A DNA stretch of 64,000 nt. Origin: Bradyrhizobium erythrophlei (lineage in GTDB: Bacteria > Pseudomonadota > Alphaproteobacteria > Rhizobiales > Xanthobacteraceae). The stretch lies in assembly GCF_900142985.1 (NCBI RefSeq), contig NZ_LT670849.1, positions 1,922,001 through 1,986,000 of the forward strand, written 5' to 3'. A program made the position numbers and the translations under genes. Below, piece by piece: positions 38,857 to 48,900 of this stretch (within the stretch, counting starts at the first letter, position 1; each line of letters opens with the position of its first letter). The notes under the pieces were generated by a model that made no database searches, had not been told where the DNA came from, and worked only from the letters and a program-made list of their open reading frames with translations.

Positions 38857-40542
38857 ATGGAGCGCATCTGGCTCAAGCAATATCCGGCCGGCGTACCCGC
38901 CGATATCGATGTGACTCAATATTCATCTCTGGTTGATCTGCTGGAAGAAAGCTTTGCGAAGTTTCGCGAGCGCAAGGCTTTCATCTGCATGGACAAGTCG
39001 ATCACCTACCGTGACCTCGACGAGATGTCGCTGGCGCTCGGCGCCTATCTTCAAAGCAAGGGCCTGCAAAAGGGCGCGCGCGTCGCGCTGATGATGCCGA
39101 ACGTGCTGCAATACCCGGTCGCGACGGCCGCCGTGCTGCGCGCCGGCTACGCCGTCGTCAACGTCAACCCGCTCTATACACCGCGCGAGCTCGAGCACCA
39201 GCTCAAGGATTCCGCCGCCGAAGCCATCGTCGTTCTGGAGAATTTTGCCACCACCGTGCAGCAGGTGCTGGGCAAGACCGCGGTCAAGCACGTCATCGTC
39301 GGCAGCATGGGCGACCTGCTCGGCCTCAAGGGCGTCTTGGTCAACCTCGTGGTGCGGCGCGTCAAGAAAATGGTGCCGGCCTTTTCCATACCCGGCGCGG
39401 TCTCCTTCAACGATGCGATCGCCGCAGGCCGGACCATGACGTTCCAGAAGCCGCGGCTGATGCCGGACGACGTCGCCTTCCTGCAATATACCGGCGGGAC
39501 CACCGGCGTCTCCAAGGGAGCGACGCTGCTCCACCGCAACATCCTCGCCAATGTGCTGCAAAACGATGCCTGGTTGCAGCCGGTGTTGAAGAAGCCGCCG
39601 CAAGTCGATGAGCTCTTTGTGGTCTGCGCGCTGCCGCTCTACCACATCTTCGCGCTGACCGCCTGTTACCTGCTCGGGGTGCGCTCCGGCGGCGTCAACC
39701 TGTTGATCCCCAATCCGCGCGACATGGCGGGCTTCATCAAGGAGCTTGCAAAATATCAGGTCAATTTCTTTCCAGGGGTCAATACGCTTTACAACGGCCT
39801 GCTGCACACGCCCGGTTTCGACAAGCTCGATTTCTCCAAGCTGAAAGCCTGCAATGGCGGAGGCATGGCGACGCAAAAGCCGGTCGCCGAAAAGTGGCTG
39901 GCGGTGACGCACTGCCCGCTGTCGGAAGGCTACGGCCTGTCGGAAACCTCGCCGACGCTGACCTGCAATCCCGCCGATATCGACCGCTTCACCGGCTCGA
40001 TCGGCATTCCCGTTCCCTCGACCTGGATCTCGATCCGCGACGATGACGGCAACGAAGTGCCGCTCGGCGAGGCCGGCGAAATCTGCGCCAAGGGCCCGCA
40101 GGTGATGGCCGGTTACTGGAACAGGCCGGACGAGACCGCCAAGGTGATGACGGCCGACGGCTATTTCCGCACCGGTGACATCGGCGTGATGAGCCCGGAC
40201 GGCTACACCAAGATCGTCGACCGCAAGAAGGACATGATCCTCGTCTCCGGCTTCAACGTCTATCCGAACGAGATCGAGGAAGTGATCGCAAGCCATCCGG
40301 GCGTCCTGGAATGCGCCGTGATCGGCGTGCAGGACGCCAAGTCCGGCGAAGCGGTCAAGGCCTTCGTCGTCAAGAAGGACCCGAACCTGACGGCCGAAGA
40401 CGTGATCAAGTTCTGCGGCACGCAACTCACCGCCTACAAGGTGCCGAAGCAGATCGAGTTCAGGACCGGCTTGCCGAAGACCAATGTCGGCAAAATCCTG
40501 CGCCGCGAGCTGCGCGAGGAGACCAAGGCTGCGGCCGCCTGA
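38857..40542 (+). CDS. fadD: Long-chain fatty-acid-CoA ligase
   Basis: Activates fatty acids to acyl-CoA with ATP; ANL superfamily, 561 aa. Motifs: P-loop-like YTGGTTGVSKGA (about 211), YGLSETSP, YFRTGDIG and the C-terminal KTNVGKILRREL with the catalytic Lys. The N-terminal WLKQYPAGVPADID is typical of FadD. ATG 38857 has a GAGGGGAAG ribosome site; upstream in-frame codons are not conserved. It is followed after 21 bp by the DUF924 gene. No fatty-acid beta-oxidation genes are adjacent. Confidence 0.92.
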   Translation: MERIWLKQYPAGVPADIDVTQYSSLVDLLEESFAKFRERKAFICMDKSITYRDLDEMSLALGAYLQSKGLQKGARVALMMPNVLQYPVATAAVLRAGYAVVNVNPLYTPRELEHQLKDSAAEAIVVLENFATTVQQVLGKTAVKHVIVGSMGDLLGLKGVLVNLVVRRVKKMVPAFSIPGAVSFNDAIAAGRTMTFQKPRLMPDDVAFLQYTGGTTGVSKGATLLHRNILANVLQNDAWLQPVLKKPPQVDELFVVCALPLYHIFALTACYLLGVRSGGVNLLIPNPRDMAGFIKELAKYQVNFFPGVNTLYNGLLHTPGFDKLDFSKLKACNGGGMATQKPVAEKWLAVTHCPLSEGYGLSETSPTLTCNPADIDRFTGSIGIPVPSTWISIRDDDGNEVPLGEAGEICAKGPQVMAGYWNRPDETAKVMTADGYFRTGDIGVMSPDGYTKIVDRKKDMILVSGFNVYPNEIEEVIASHPGVLECAVIGVQDAKSGEAVKAFVVKKDPNLTAEDVIKFCGTQLTAYKVPKQIEFRTGLPKTNVGKILRRELREETKAAAA

Positions 40543-40563
40543 GCAAGGCAGCAAGGCGGTGTC

Positions 40564-41112
40564 GTGACGGGACCCCTCACGGACTCTCGCATCGGCGATG
40601 TCCTCGCCTTTTGGCGCGAGGCCGGTCCTGACCGCTGGTACACGCGCGATGCTGACTTCGACAAAAGCATACGCGAGCGCTTCCTCGGTCTCTGGCGTGA
40701 AGCGGTCGCGGGCCGGCGGTCGTCATGGGAAGACAGCGACGACGGCGCGCTGGCGCTCGTCATCGTGCTCGATCAATTCCCGCGCAACATGTTCCGTGGC
40801 GACGCCAGCGCGTTTTCAAGCGATGGACTGGCGCGCGAGGTCGCCACCCGCGCGCTCGTCCGCGGCGTCGACCAGCGCATCGCCCCGCCGCTACAGCAAT
40901 TCCTCTATCTGCCGTTCATGCATTCGGAAGAACTGGCCGACCAGATCCGCTGCGTCATCCTCTTTCAAGCCAGCGATGATCCCGAAAACCTGCGATATGC
41001 CGAGGAACATGCCGACATCATCCGCCGCTTCGGCCGCTTCCCGCACCGGAACGGCGCGCTCGGGCGCACCACAACGCCGGACGAGCAGGCCTATCTCGAC
41101 GCTAGCGGGTAG
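40564..41112 (+). CDS. DUF924 family protein
   Basis: 182-aa soluble helical protein of the DUF924 (TPR-like) family. Diagnostic blocks: VLAFWREAGPDRWY, LALVIVLDQFPRNMFRG, FLYLPFMHSEEL and RFGRFPHRNGALGR. The start is GTG 40564. No enzymatic role is established for the family. It lies 21 bp after fadD and may be co-transcribed, then 66 bp before the peroxiredoxin gene. Confidence 0.88.
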   Translation: MTGPLTDSRIGDVLAFWREAGPDRWYTRDADFDKSIRERFLGLWREAVAGRRSSWEDSDDGALALVIVLDQFPRNMFRGDASAFSSDGLAREVATRALVRGVDQRIAPPLQQFLYLPFMHSEELADQIRCVILFQASDDPENLRYAEEHADIIRRFGRFPHRNGALGRTTTPDEQAYLDASG

Positions 41113-41178
41113 CGCTCGCGTATTGTGCCTTGCACAGGCCCGGTCTAAAACGTCCGCCTCATCCGAGGAGAAACGACA

Positions 41179-41664
41179 ATGACGATCAAAGTTGGCGACA
41201 AGCTGCCCGAGGCCAAGTTTCGCGTGATGACGGCGGAAGGCCCTCAGGTTCGGACCACCGACGACGTGTTCAAGGGCAAGAAGGTCGCGCTGTTCGCGGT
41301 GCCCGGCGCCTATACCGGCACCTGCCACAAGATGCACCTGCCGAGCATTTTCCTGAACGCCTATGCCATCAAGGACAAGGGCGTCGACACCATCGCCATC
41401 GTCTCCGTCAATGACGCCTTCGTGATGAACGCCTGGAAGCGCGACACCGACCAGCGCGACGAAGCCGTCTTCCTCGCCGACGGCAATGCCGAATTCGCCA
41501 AGGCGATCGGCATGGAGCTGGATGCTTCCGGCAACGGCCTCGGCATTCGTTCCAAGCGCTACTCGATGGTGGTCGAGGATGGCGTCGTCAAGAAGCTCAA
41601 CCTCGAAGCCGCTCCGGGTAAGGTCGAGGTCTCCGGCGGCGACACGCTGCTCGGACAGCTCTGA
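41179..41664 (+). CDS. Peroxiredoxin, Prx5 type
   Basis: Thiol peroxidase that reduces hydrogen and alkyl peroxides using glutathione/glutaredoxin or thioredoxin. The 161-aa protein has the Prx5 active site PGAYTGTCHKMHLP with peroxidatic Cys49; the family norm is PGAFTPTC, so the Pro two residues before Cys is replaced by Gly. VSVNDAFVMNAW and the ELDASGNGLGIRSKRYSMV block are typical. No resolving cysteine is visible, suggesting a 1-Cys mechanism. A GAGGAGA site precedes the ATG. A REP repeat follows the stop. Confidence 0.9.
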   Translation: MTIKVGDKLPEAKFRVMTAEGPQVRTTDDVFKGKKVALFAVPGAYTGTCHKMHLPSIFLNAYAIKDKGVDTIAIVSVNDAFVMNAWKRDTDQRDEAVFLADGNAEFAKAIGMELDASGNGLGIRSKRYSMVVEDGVVKKLNLEAAPGKVEVSGGDTLLGQL

Positions 41665-41670
41665 GTTTCT

Positions 41671-41775
41671 CGTCATTGCGAGCGAAGCGAAGCAATCCAG
41701 AAATACAAGACTGGATTGCTTCGTCGCTAACGCTCCCTTGCGCAAACGCTTCGCGTTTGTCGCAGGCAATGACGA
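41671..41775. repeat. REP-like palindromic repeat (CGTCATTGCGAG type), copy 1
   Basis: Outer arms CGTCATTGCGAGCGAAGC and its rough complement ending GGCAATGACGA enclose a central CAATCCAG/CTGGATTG pair and a CGCAAACG-rich loop. A related copy lies at 61615-61695. Both sit directly behind plus-strand genes that converge on a minus-strand gene. Confidence 0.75.
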
Positions 41776-41784
41776 AAAGAAGTA

Positions 41785-42237
41785 CTACCCCTTCAGCCTT
41801 GCCATCGCGACGCCGTCGCGCGCGAGCTGGTCGGCGCGTTCGTTTTCGTCGTGGCCGGCATGGCCCTTGACCCAGTGCCAATTCACCTTGTGCGGCTTCA
41901 AGGCTTCGTCGAGCCGCTGCCATAGCTCGGCATTCTTCACCGGCTTCTTGTCGGCGGTGCGCCAGCCGTTTTTCTTCCAGCCGTGAATCCAGCCCGTGAT
42001 GCCCTGACGTACATACTGGCTGTCGGTGTAGAGATCGACTGCGCAGGGCTTTTTCAACGCTTCCAGCGCCGAGATCGCCGCCATCAACTCCATGCGGTTG
42101 TTGGTGGTGTGGGCCTCGCCGCCCTTCATCTCTTTTTCGACGTCGCCGAATTTGAGAATGGCACCCCAGCCGCCCGGCCCGGGATTACCCGAGCATGCGC
42201 CGTCGGTGTAGATGATGACCTGGGGAAGCGCGCTCAA
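41785..42237 (-). CDS. rnhA: Ribonuclease HI
   Basis: Cleaves RNA in RNA-DNA hybrids. The 150-aa protein has the complete active site: Asp12 (YTDGAC), Glu50 (NRMELM), Asp72 (YTDSQYV) and Asp136 (NERADQLA), with the catalytic His near 126-129 in VKGHAGH. The basic handle [16 protein letters not shown] is present. It is the last gene of the ispH-thrB-rnhA cluster, 9 bp behind thrB, an arrangement common in alphaproteobacteria. Confidence 0.96.
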   Translation of the reverse strand: MSALPQVIIYTDGACSGNPGPGGWGAILKFGDVEKEMKGGEAHTTNNRMELMAAISALEALKKPCAVDLYTDSQYVRQGITGWIHGWKKNGWRTADKKPVKNAELWQRLDEALKPHKVNWHWVKGHAGHDENERADQLARDGVAMARLKG

Positions 42238-42246
42238 GTCAGACCC

Positions 42247-43215
42247 TCAAACGAGAACGCCGTAATCGCGGATCGACGATACGCTTTGATGGAAGCGCAG
42301 CTTGCGGACGTATTCGAGCGGATCTTTCGGCCGCACCAGCGCGCCCTTCGGCACGTTGAGAAAATCGACGAGCCGCGTCAACAGGAAGCGTAATGCCGAG
42401 CCGCGCGCGAGCAGCGGCAGCGCATCCTCTTCGGCTTTTGACATTGGCCGCTCGCGGCCATAGGCCGACAGCAGCGCGCGCGCCTTGGTGACGTTGAACG
42501 AGTAATCAGCCTCGAAGCACCAGGCGTTGAGGCAGATCCCAACATCATAGGCGAACATGTCGGTGCAGGCGAAGGTGAAGTCGATGATCCCGGACACGCG
42601 ATCGCCGAGAAAGAACACGTTGTCCGGAAACAGGTCGGCGTGAATGACGCCTTGCGGCAGATGCTGCGGCCAGACGCCGCTTTCGAGATAATCAAGTTCG
42701 GCGCCAAGAAAATCGTGCAAACCGGATTGAACCTCGTTGGCGCGCGCCGCCGCCTGATCGAACAGCGGCCGCCATCCCGACACCGACAGCGCATTCGCCC
42801 GCGACATCGCAAAGTCGGCGCCCGCCAGATGCGTCTCGGCCAGCACCTTGCCGGCACCGGCGCAATGGGCGGCGTTCGGCTTGCGCGGCCAGACGCCTTC
42901 CAGAAAGGTGATGATCGCCGCCGGCCGACCGGCGAGCGTTCGCAGCGCCTCGCCGCTTTTGTCCTTCACCGGCTGCGGGCAATTGACCCCACGCGAGGCG
43001 AGATGCGTCATCAGGGAGAGAAAGAACGGCAGGTCGCCTTTGGCGACCCGCTTTTCATAGAGCGTCAGGATGAAAGAGCCCGACGTGGTGTGCAGCAGGA
43101 AATTGGAGTTCTCGACGCCCTCGGCGATGCCCTTGTAGGACAGCAGCTCGCCGATTTCGTAATCCTTCAGGAAGTCCGCAAGCTCATCGGCGGCGACGTC
43201 GGTGTAGACCGCCAT
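42247..43215 (-). CDS. thrB: Homoserine kinase (ThrB, aminoglycoside-phosphotransferase fold)
   Basis: Phosphorylates homoserine in threonine synthesis. The 322-aa protein belongs to the APH-fold form found in alphaproteobacteria, not the GHMP form. Blocks: [31 protein letters not shown], catalytic loop [13 protein letters not shown] and metal-binding [11 protein letters not shown]. It lies between ispH (23-bp gap) and rnhA. Full length and no lesions. Confidence 0.94.
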   Translation of the reverse strand: MAVYTDVAADELADFLKDYEIGELLSYKGIAEGVENSNFLLHTTSGSFILTLYEKRVAKGDLPFFLSLMTHLASRGVNCPQPVKDKSGEALRTLAGRPAAIITFLEGVWPRKPNAAHCAGAGKVLAETHLAGADFAMSRANALSVSGWRPLFDQAAARANEVQSGLHDFLGAELDYLESGVWPQHLPQGVIHADLFPDNVFFLGDRVSGIIDFTFACTDMFAYDVGICLNAWCFEADYSFNVTKARALLSAYGRERPMSKAEEDALPLLARGSALRFLLTRLVDFLNVPKGALVRPKDPLEYVRKLRFHQSVSSIRDYGVLV

Positions 43216-43238
43216 TTGCGTCTATCCTGATCCCAAGC

Positions 43239-44204
43239 TTATTCCGCCGCGTCGGGCCGCAGCGAACGCGGCAACGGGAAGAACTCGTTTTCTTCCGCGG
43301 CCGACACCGTCTCCACGTGCAATTCGTAGCGCTCGGCGAAGGCGCCCATGATCTCCTCGACGATCACTTCCGGAGCCGAAGCACCGGCCGTGATGCCGAG
43401 GCTCTTGATGCCGTGAAACCGCGACCAGTCGAGATCGCTGGCGCGCTGCGCCAGAATTGCGATCGGGCACCCCTCGCGCTCGGCGACCTCGCGAAGGCGC
43501 TGCGAATTCGACGAGTTCGGCGCGCCGACCACGATCAGCGCATCGACCACCGGCGCGACCTTCTTCACCGCGAGCTGGCGGTTGGTGGTCGCATAGCAGA
43601 TGTCTTCCTTGTGCGGCCCGGAAATGTTCGGAAACCGTCCCTTCAGCACGGCGACGATTTCCGCGGTGTCGTCGATCGACAGCGTGGTCTGCGTCACAAA
43701 AGCGAGGTTGTTGGGATTCTTCGGGGTGAAGGTCTCCGCATCTTCCGCGGTCTCGATCAGCGTCACCGCGCCCTGCGGCAACTGGCCGAGCGTGCCGACG
43801 ACTTCCGGATGATGCGAATGGCCGATCAGCAGGATTTCGCGGCCGCGCTTGAAATGGATCGCGGCTTCCCGGTGCACCTTGGTGACCAGCGGACAGGTGG
43901 CGTCCAGCGAGAAGAAATTTCGCGTCTGCGCCTCGGCCGGAACCGACTTGGGAACCCCGTGGGCCGAGAATACCACCGGTGCGTTGGTATTGTCGGGGAT
44001 CTCCGAAAGTTCCTCGACGAAAATGGCGCCCTTGGTTTTGAGGCTGTCCACCACATATCGGTTATGCACGATCTCGTGGCGCACGTAGACCGGGGCGCCA
44101 TAGATCGTGAGCGCCCGCTCGACGGTATCGATGGCCCGGACCACGCCGGCACAAAAGCCGCGCGGAGAACAAAGCACGATTCTAAGGGGTGGTTTGACTG
44201 GCAT
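43239..44204 (-). CDS. ispH: 4-hydroxy-3-methylbut-2-enyl diphosphate reductase
   Basis: Last step of the MEP isoprenoid pathway; [4Fe-4S] enzyme giving IPP and DMAPP. In this 321-aa protein the three cluster cysteines are Cys18 (RGFCAGV), Cys104 (DATCPLV) and Cys203 ([10 protein letters not shown]), and the catalytic Glu lies in the HKEDICY region. The C-terminal Ser/Asn motif GAPNSSNS is present. It leads the ispH-thrB-rnhA cluster and diverges from trcR. Confidence 0.96.
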   Translation of the reverse strand: MPVKPPLRIVLCSPRGFCAGVVRAIDTVERALTIYGAPVYVRHEIVHNRYVVDSLKTKGAIFVEELSEIPDNTNAPVVFSAHGVPKSVPAEAQTRNFFSLDATCPLVTKVHREAAIHFKRGREILLIGHSHHPEVVGTLGQLPQGAVTLIETAEDAETFTPKNPNNLAFVTQTTLSIDDTAEIVAVLKGRFPNISGPHKEDICYATTNRQLAVKKVAPVVDALIVVGAPNSSNSQRLREVAEREGCPIAILAQRASDLDWSRFHGIKSLGITAGASAPEVIVEEIMGAFAERYELHVETVSAAEENEFFPLPRSLRPDAAE

Positions 44205-44437
44205 GAGACGGCCTCGGACCGGGTCGGCCCTTAAGCCTTAACCATGGCCGGAGGGGTCGTGGAACGGTCGATTCAAAAGGGATATCCGGAGAAGGACTTG
44301 GGACGGCTTTCGGGCGCTGTCAAGGGCAGCCATTGCGCAAGCAGCCCGGGACGGCTTATAAGGGGCGCAATTCCCGTCATCGTTGATGACCACGGCTTCG
44401 CCTCCGAGAGGTGGGCGAAGCGCAAAGGAGATTTGTC

Positions 44438-45130
44438 ATGAGCAATGCACCGCTGATGCCAAAGGCAACTGCCGTGTGGCTGGTCGATAATACCGCCCTG
44501 ACCTTCGATCAGGTGGCGGATTTCACCAAAATGCACCCTCTGGAGGTGCGCGCCATCGCCGACGGCGACGCCGCCCAGGGCATCAAGGGCATGGACCCGA
44601 TTTCGACCGGGCAGTTGACCCGCGACGAGATCGAAAAAGCCGAAAAGGACCCGAACTACCGGCTGAAGATCGCCGAGAGCAAGGTGACCCTGCCGCCCCA
44701 GGCCAAGAAGAAGGGCCCGCGCTACACCCCGGTCTCGCGCCGGCACGAGCGGCCGAGCGCGATCCTCTGGCTGGTGCGCAACCATCCCGAATTGAAGGAC
44801 GCGCAGATCATGCGCCTGGTCGGCACCACCAAGACCACGATCGCAAGCGTCCGCGACCGCACCCACTGGAATGCCTCGACCTTGACGCCGATGGACCCGG
44901 TGACGCTCGGCCTGTGCTCGCAGATCGAACTCGATTTCGAGGTGCAGCGCGCGGCCAAGGAGAAACCGACCGATATCGGTCACGGCGGCCCGACGCTGCT
45001 GCCGGCCTCCGAGACCACTCGCAAGGAGCCGGAGCTGGAGACCACCGAAAAGGGCAGCGACGACCTCAATGTCGATGCGGTGTTCGCCAAGCTGAAAACC
45101 ATCGGCGGCAAGAAGCCGGACCAGGAATAA
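44438..45130 (+). CDS. trcR: TrcR-type cell-cycle regulator (DUF1013)
   Basis: 230-aa protein of the DUF1013 family, restricted to alphaproteobacteria and named TrcR, a cell-cycle transcriptional regulator, in current annotation. N-terminal LMPKATAVWLVDNTALTFDQ and the central RRHERPSAILWLVRNHPELKDAQIM-type block (helix-turn-helix-like) are diagnostic. The C-terminal 60 residues are charged and less conserved. ATG 44438 has an AAAGGAG ribosome site. The gene is followed by a paired palindrome and structured repeat copy B. Confidence 0.85.
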   Translation: MSNAPLMPKATAVWLVDNTALTFDQVADFTKMHPLEVRAIADGDAAQGIKGMDPISTGQLTRDEIEKAEKDPNYRLKIAESKVTLPPQAKKKGPRYTPVSRRHERPSAILWLVRNHPELKDAQIMRLVGTTKTTIASVRDRTHWNASTLTPMDPVTLGLCSQIELDFEVQRAAKEKPTDIGHGGPTLLPASETTRKEPELETTEKGSDDLNVDAVFAKLKTIGGKKPDQE

Positions 45131-45148
45131 CGTTCCTACCAACATCAG

Positions 45149-45272
45149 CGTCGTCCCTGCGAAAGCAGGGACCCATACGCCGTGTCGGTTGTGCTGAGAG
45201 GCACTGTTCAACGGCTTTTCGCGCAACGACCGAAGCCAGTGGTTATGGGTCCCTGCTTTCGCAGGGACGACA
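45149..45272. repeat. Paired REP-like palindromes (BIME-type), copy 2
   Basis: Left hairpin GTCGTCCCTGC-gaaa-GCAGGGAC and right hairpin GGTCCCTGC-tttc-GCAGGGACGAC, facing each other, with ACCCATA/TATGGGT inner edges. The outer plan is that of copy 1, but the stems are CCCTGC/GCAGGG instead of CCCCGC/GCGGGG, so both arms changed together. It lies 18 bp after the trcR stop. Confidence 0.8.
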
Positions 45273-45324
45273 TCGATAGTCATTTCAGACACAGCTCCGC
45301 GATCTCGCCGCGCATCCGCGCGAG

Positions 45325-45690
45325 TCCTGAACTTTCCCGCCCTCAGAGATCAGAGGGCGCAGGGAATGCCGGACGCCCGAAGCGCCCGCAGCCTCGCGTG
45401 CAAAAATAAAAAGCACACGAGTAAGTACACCACGGTCACGCCGGTTCGCCCGGCATTCCCCGCGCAATGGTTTTAACGGGTTCCTTCGTGCTCTCCCCGG
45501 CGACCGGGCTTTATTGTCACCGTCGCCCCTGAGAAGCGTTAGCTTCTTAAGAACTTGACGCCAGCGTCGGGACGTCAGGACCACACGACTTCGCCGTCCG
45601 CCGATTGGCGCGTTCGTCAATGCGCCATCAACGTCCACCGCATCCCACCGCCTACGTCCGTGACGATCGCGAAACGCCCCTCCAGAGGAG
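45325..45690. repeat. Structured intergenic repeat, copy B (non-coding)
   Basis: Diverged copy of the element at 10471-10885, in the same orientation and again next to a paired palindrome. Pairings: 45338-45344 with 45353-45359; 45362-45372 with 45450-45460; 45393-45401 with 45413-45421; 45496-45500 with 45504-45508; AGAAGC 45532-45537 with 45542-45547; TGGCGC 45606-45611 with 45622-45627. The last two replace differently sequenced hairpins at the same places in copy A. No shared protein frame. Confidence 0.7.
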
Positions 45691-45998
45691 GCGGGACGGA
45701 ACCGCTATATTTCTGTTTCTACCAAGCCGTCAAGTAAAATTCGGAAAATCCGAAATAAGTCTGCCGTCCGAACCGACGCCTTCAGCCAGCAAAATCGGAC
45801 AACCGGTACTTCCGAGATTACCTCGTAACCGGACGTATCCCGGACATGCTGAACCGACGCGAATGACCCCAACTCGGACATCGCGGCAACGCAATCACGG
45901 TCTGATTCAATCGCCTAGCATAGGCGACTTTTGAGCCCCCATGCCGAAGTGCCCATGCGCGCGCCGCGCGGTCGATTTCTGGGACGAGTGGACGGCGA
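45691..45998. other. Intergenic region behind structured repeat B
   Basis: About 300 bp without a gene and with lower GC than neighbours. It holds two small hairpins: TTCGGA/TCCGAA (45740-45754) and TCGCCTA/TAGGCGA (45911-45927). Confidence 0.5.
45911..45932 (+). terminator. Possible plus-strand terminator hairpin
   Basis: A perfect 7-bp stem TCGCCTA/TAGGCGA with a 3-nt loop (45911-45927), then C and four T residues (45929-45932) on the plus strand. No plus-strand gene is close, so it would end a transcript coming from repeat B or trcR. It might also end the minus-strand RND operon, although T-runs are weaker that way. Confidence 0.35.
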
Positions 45999-48900
45999 TC
46001 ATTCGGCTGCGATCGGCTGCTGTACGAAGCGCTGGGCCTGCGTCGCAGGCGGAGTTCTTGTGAACCGATGAAGATAAAGATAAACGACCGGCGTCGTATA
46101 GAGCGTCAAGAATTGCGACACGAGCAGGCCGCCGACGATCGCATAACCGAGTGGCTGCCGTATTTCCGAACCGGTGCCGTGACCGAGTGCAAGGGGCACT
46201 GCGCCCAGTAACGCGGCAAATGTCGTCATCATGATGGGCCTGAAGCGCTTCAGCGCTGCCTTATAGATTGCGTCTTCTGGTGAGGCTGCTTCCACTTTTT
46301 CGGCTTGGATCGCGAAATCGATCATCATGATCGCATTCTTTTTGACAATGCCGATCAACAGAAGGATGCCAATGAGCGCGATAACACTGAGTTCATAGTT
46401 AAACGCCATCAAAATCAAGAGCGCGCCGACGCCGGCCGACGGGATGGTTGAAAGGATCGTAATCGGGTGGATCAGGCTCTCGTAGAGAGCACCAAGGATA
46501 ATGTATACGGCAATCAGCGCGGCCAGGATCAGCAAAGGTTGTGTACGAAGCGAATCTTGGAAGGCCTGCGCATTTCCCTGGAAGGTGCCGAGCAAGGTCG
46601 CGGGAACGTCGAGATCCCGTTTCACTTTTTCAATCGCTTCAACGGCCTGTCCGAGCGCAGCGCCGGCCGCGAGATTGAAGGAGAGGGTGATCGCGGGGAA
46701 CTGGCCTTGATGGTTGACCGAGAGCGATCGCACGGTTCGTTTCGGTTTGACTAGTACACTCAAAGGAATCTGCTTACCGCTCGTTGACGGCACATAAATC
46801 AAGTCAAGCGCATTAGGATCGAGCTGAAAACGTGGATCCACTTCAAGCACCACCCAATAGCTGTTCTGCTGCGTAAAGAATTGCGCGACCTTGCGCTGCC
46901 CGAACGCGTCATAAAGCGTGTCGTCGATTGTCTGAGTCGCAACGCCCAGGCGCGATGCGGTATCCCGGTTGATTTCAAGCTGGAGCGTTGGACCGGAGAT
47001 CTGCTGATCGGTCGCCACGTCACGCAGCACCGGAACTTGCTGAAGCGCGCCTAACAGGACCGGCGCCCAGTGATCGAGCTCATCAAGGTCGCTGTCCTGC
47101 AAGGTGTACTGGTACTGCGTCCGGCTCGCCCGACCGCCGACATTGATGTCTTGGGAAGCCTGCATAAAGAGAGCGATTCCCTGTATTTGTGCCAGCTTCG
47201 GCCGCAAGCGGTCGATGATCTGGCTGGCGCTGGCGTCGCGAAGATCACGCGGTTTGAGATTAATGAACATGCGGCCATTGTTCATCGTTTGATTGATGCC
47301 GCCGACACCGACAGCCGAAATGACACCGTCTACGCCCGGATCTTCAAGTAGAATGCGGACCAGCTCCGACTGCCGCTCGGCCATGGCGGGATAGGAGATA
47401 TCCTGCGCGGATTCCGACACGGCGACGATAAAGCCCGTGTCCTGCTGCGGAAAGAATCCTTTTGGAATCAAAATGTAGAGATAGCCGGTAAGGACGATGG
47501 TCGCGATCGTCGAGCCCAGCGTAACGGCGCGGTGGCGAAGAACCCAACGCAGGCCCGCTTCATATGTCGAAAGCATGGCGTCGAACACACGCTCACTGAG
47601 AATATAAAGACGGCCGTGTTGTTCGTGGTTTTCGTGGCGGAGCAGCTGGGCGCACATCATTGGCGTTAGCGTCAATGACACAACCGTCGACATCAAGATG
47701 GCTACGCTGACAGTCACAGCAAATTCGCGAAACAAGCGGCCGATGATGCCGCCCATAAGCAGAACGGGAATGAACACCGCGATCAGCGATAAGCTGATGG
47801 AGACGATGGTAAAGCCGATCTCACGTGAACCCTTGAAAGCTGCTTCGAGCGGCGAGTCTCCTTGCTCCAGATATCTAGCGACATTCTCGACCATTACGAT
47901 AGCGTCATCCACGACAAAACCAGTCGCGATTGTGAGCGCCATCAGCGAAAGATTATCGAGACTGTAACCGAGCACGTACATCACGGCGAACGTACCGATC
48001 AGCGAAATTGGCACGGTGATAGCCGGAATCACCGTTGCCAAAAGGTTTCGCAAGAATAGAAAGATCACCATCACCACAAGAGCGATGGTAAGGATCAGCG
48101 TGAATTGGACGTCTTCGACCGAGGCGCGGATCGTCTGAGTGCGATCGGTTACAATACTAACATCGATAGCCGCCGGGATTGACGCCTTAAGCTGCGGAAT
48201 GGCCGCCTTGATGTGGTCGACCGTGTCGATGACATTTGCGCCCGGCTGCCTTTGTACGATCAGAATGATCGCCTTCTTGCCATTATAGGTGCCGGATCCG
48301 CGGATATCTTCAGCGCCGTCGACGACGCTAGCAACGTCTCCGATCCGCACCGGGGAGCCGTTGCGCCACGCCACGATCACGGGTCGGTAGCTGGCGGCGT
48401 TGAACAGCTGGTCGTTGTTTTCCAGCGTATAGCCCTGGCGGTCGCCGTTAAGTGTACCCTTAGGGGCATTGAGAGTGGCGGCATTAATCGCAGAGCGCAC
48501 GTCCTCCAAGCTCAGTCCTCTGCCGGTGAGTTCGATCGGGTTAGCTTCGACACGCACAGCCGGTTTCTGTGCACCGGCGATCAGAACGGTCGCCACGCCA
48601 TCGACGAGCGACAATTGTTGCGCAAAGATGTTGTCGGCATAATCGTCGACAACGGTGAGCGGAAGGGTGTCGGACGTCAGCGCCATCACAATGATTGGCG
48701 GATCGGACGGATTGGTCTTGCGGTAAGTAGGTGGGCTCGGAAGGTTTTTGGGAAGTTGGCCCGCCGCGGCGTTAATCGCCGCTTGAACGTCTTGGCCGGC
48801 CGCGTCGATGTTGCGCGAAAGTTCGAACTGAATCGATATTACGGAAATGCCGATTCCGCTGACCGAAGTGAGTTGAGCGATCCCGGACATTTGAGCCAGT

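Noticed and set aside
38923..40554. 543-codon minus-strand frame opposite fadD
   Set aside because: Antisense shadow; fadD has all ANL motifs and a ribosome site.
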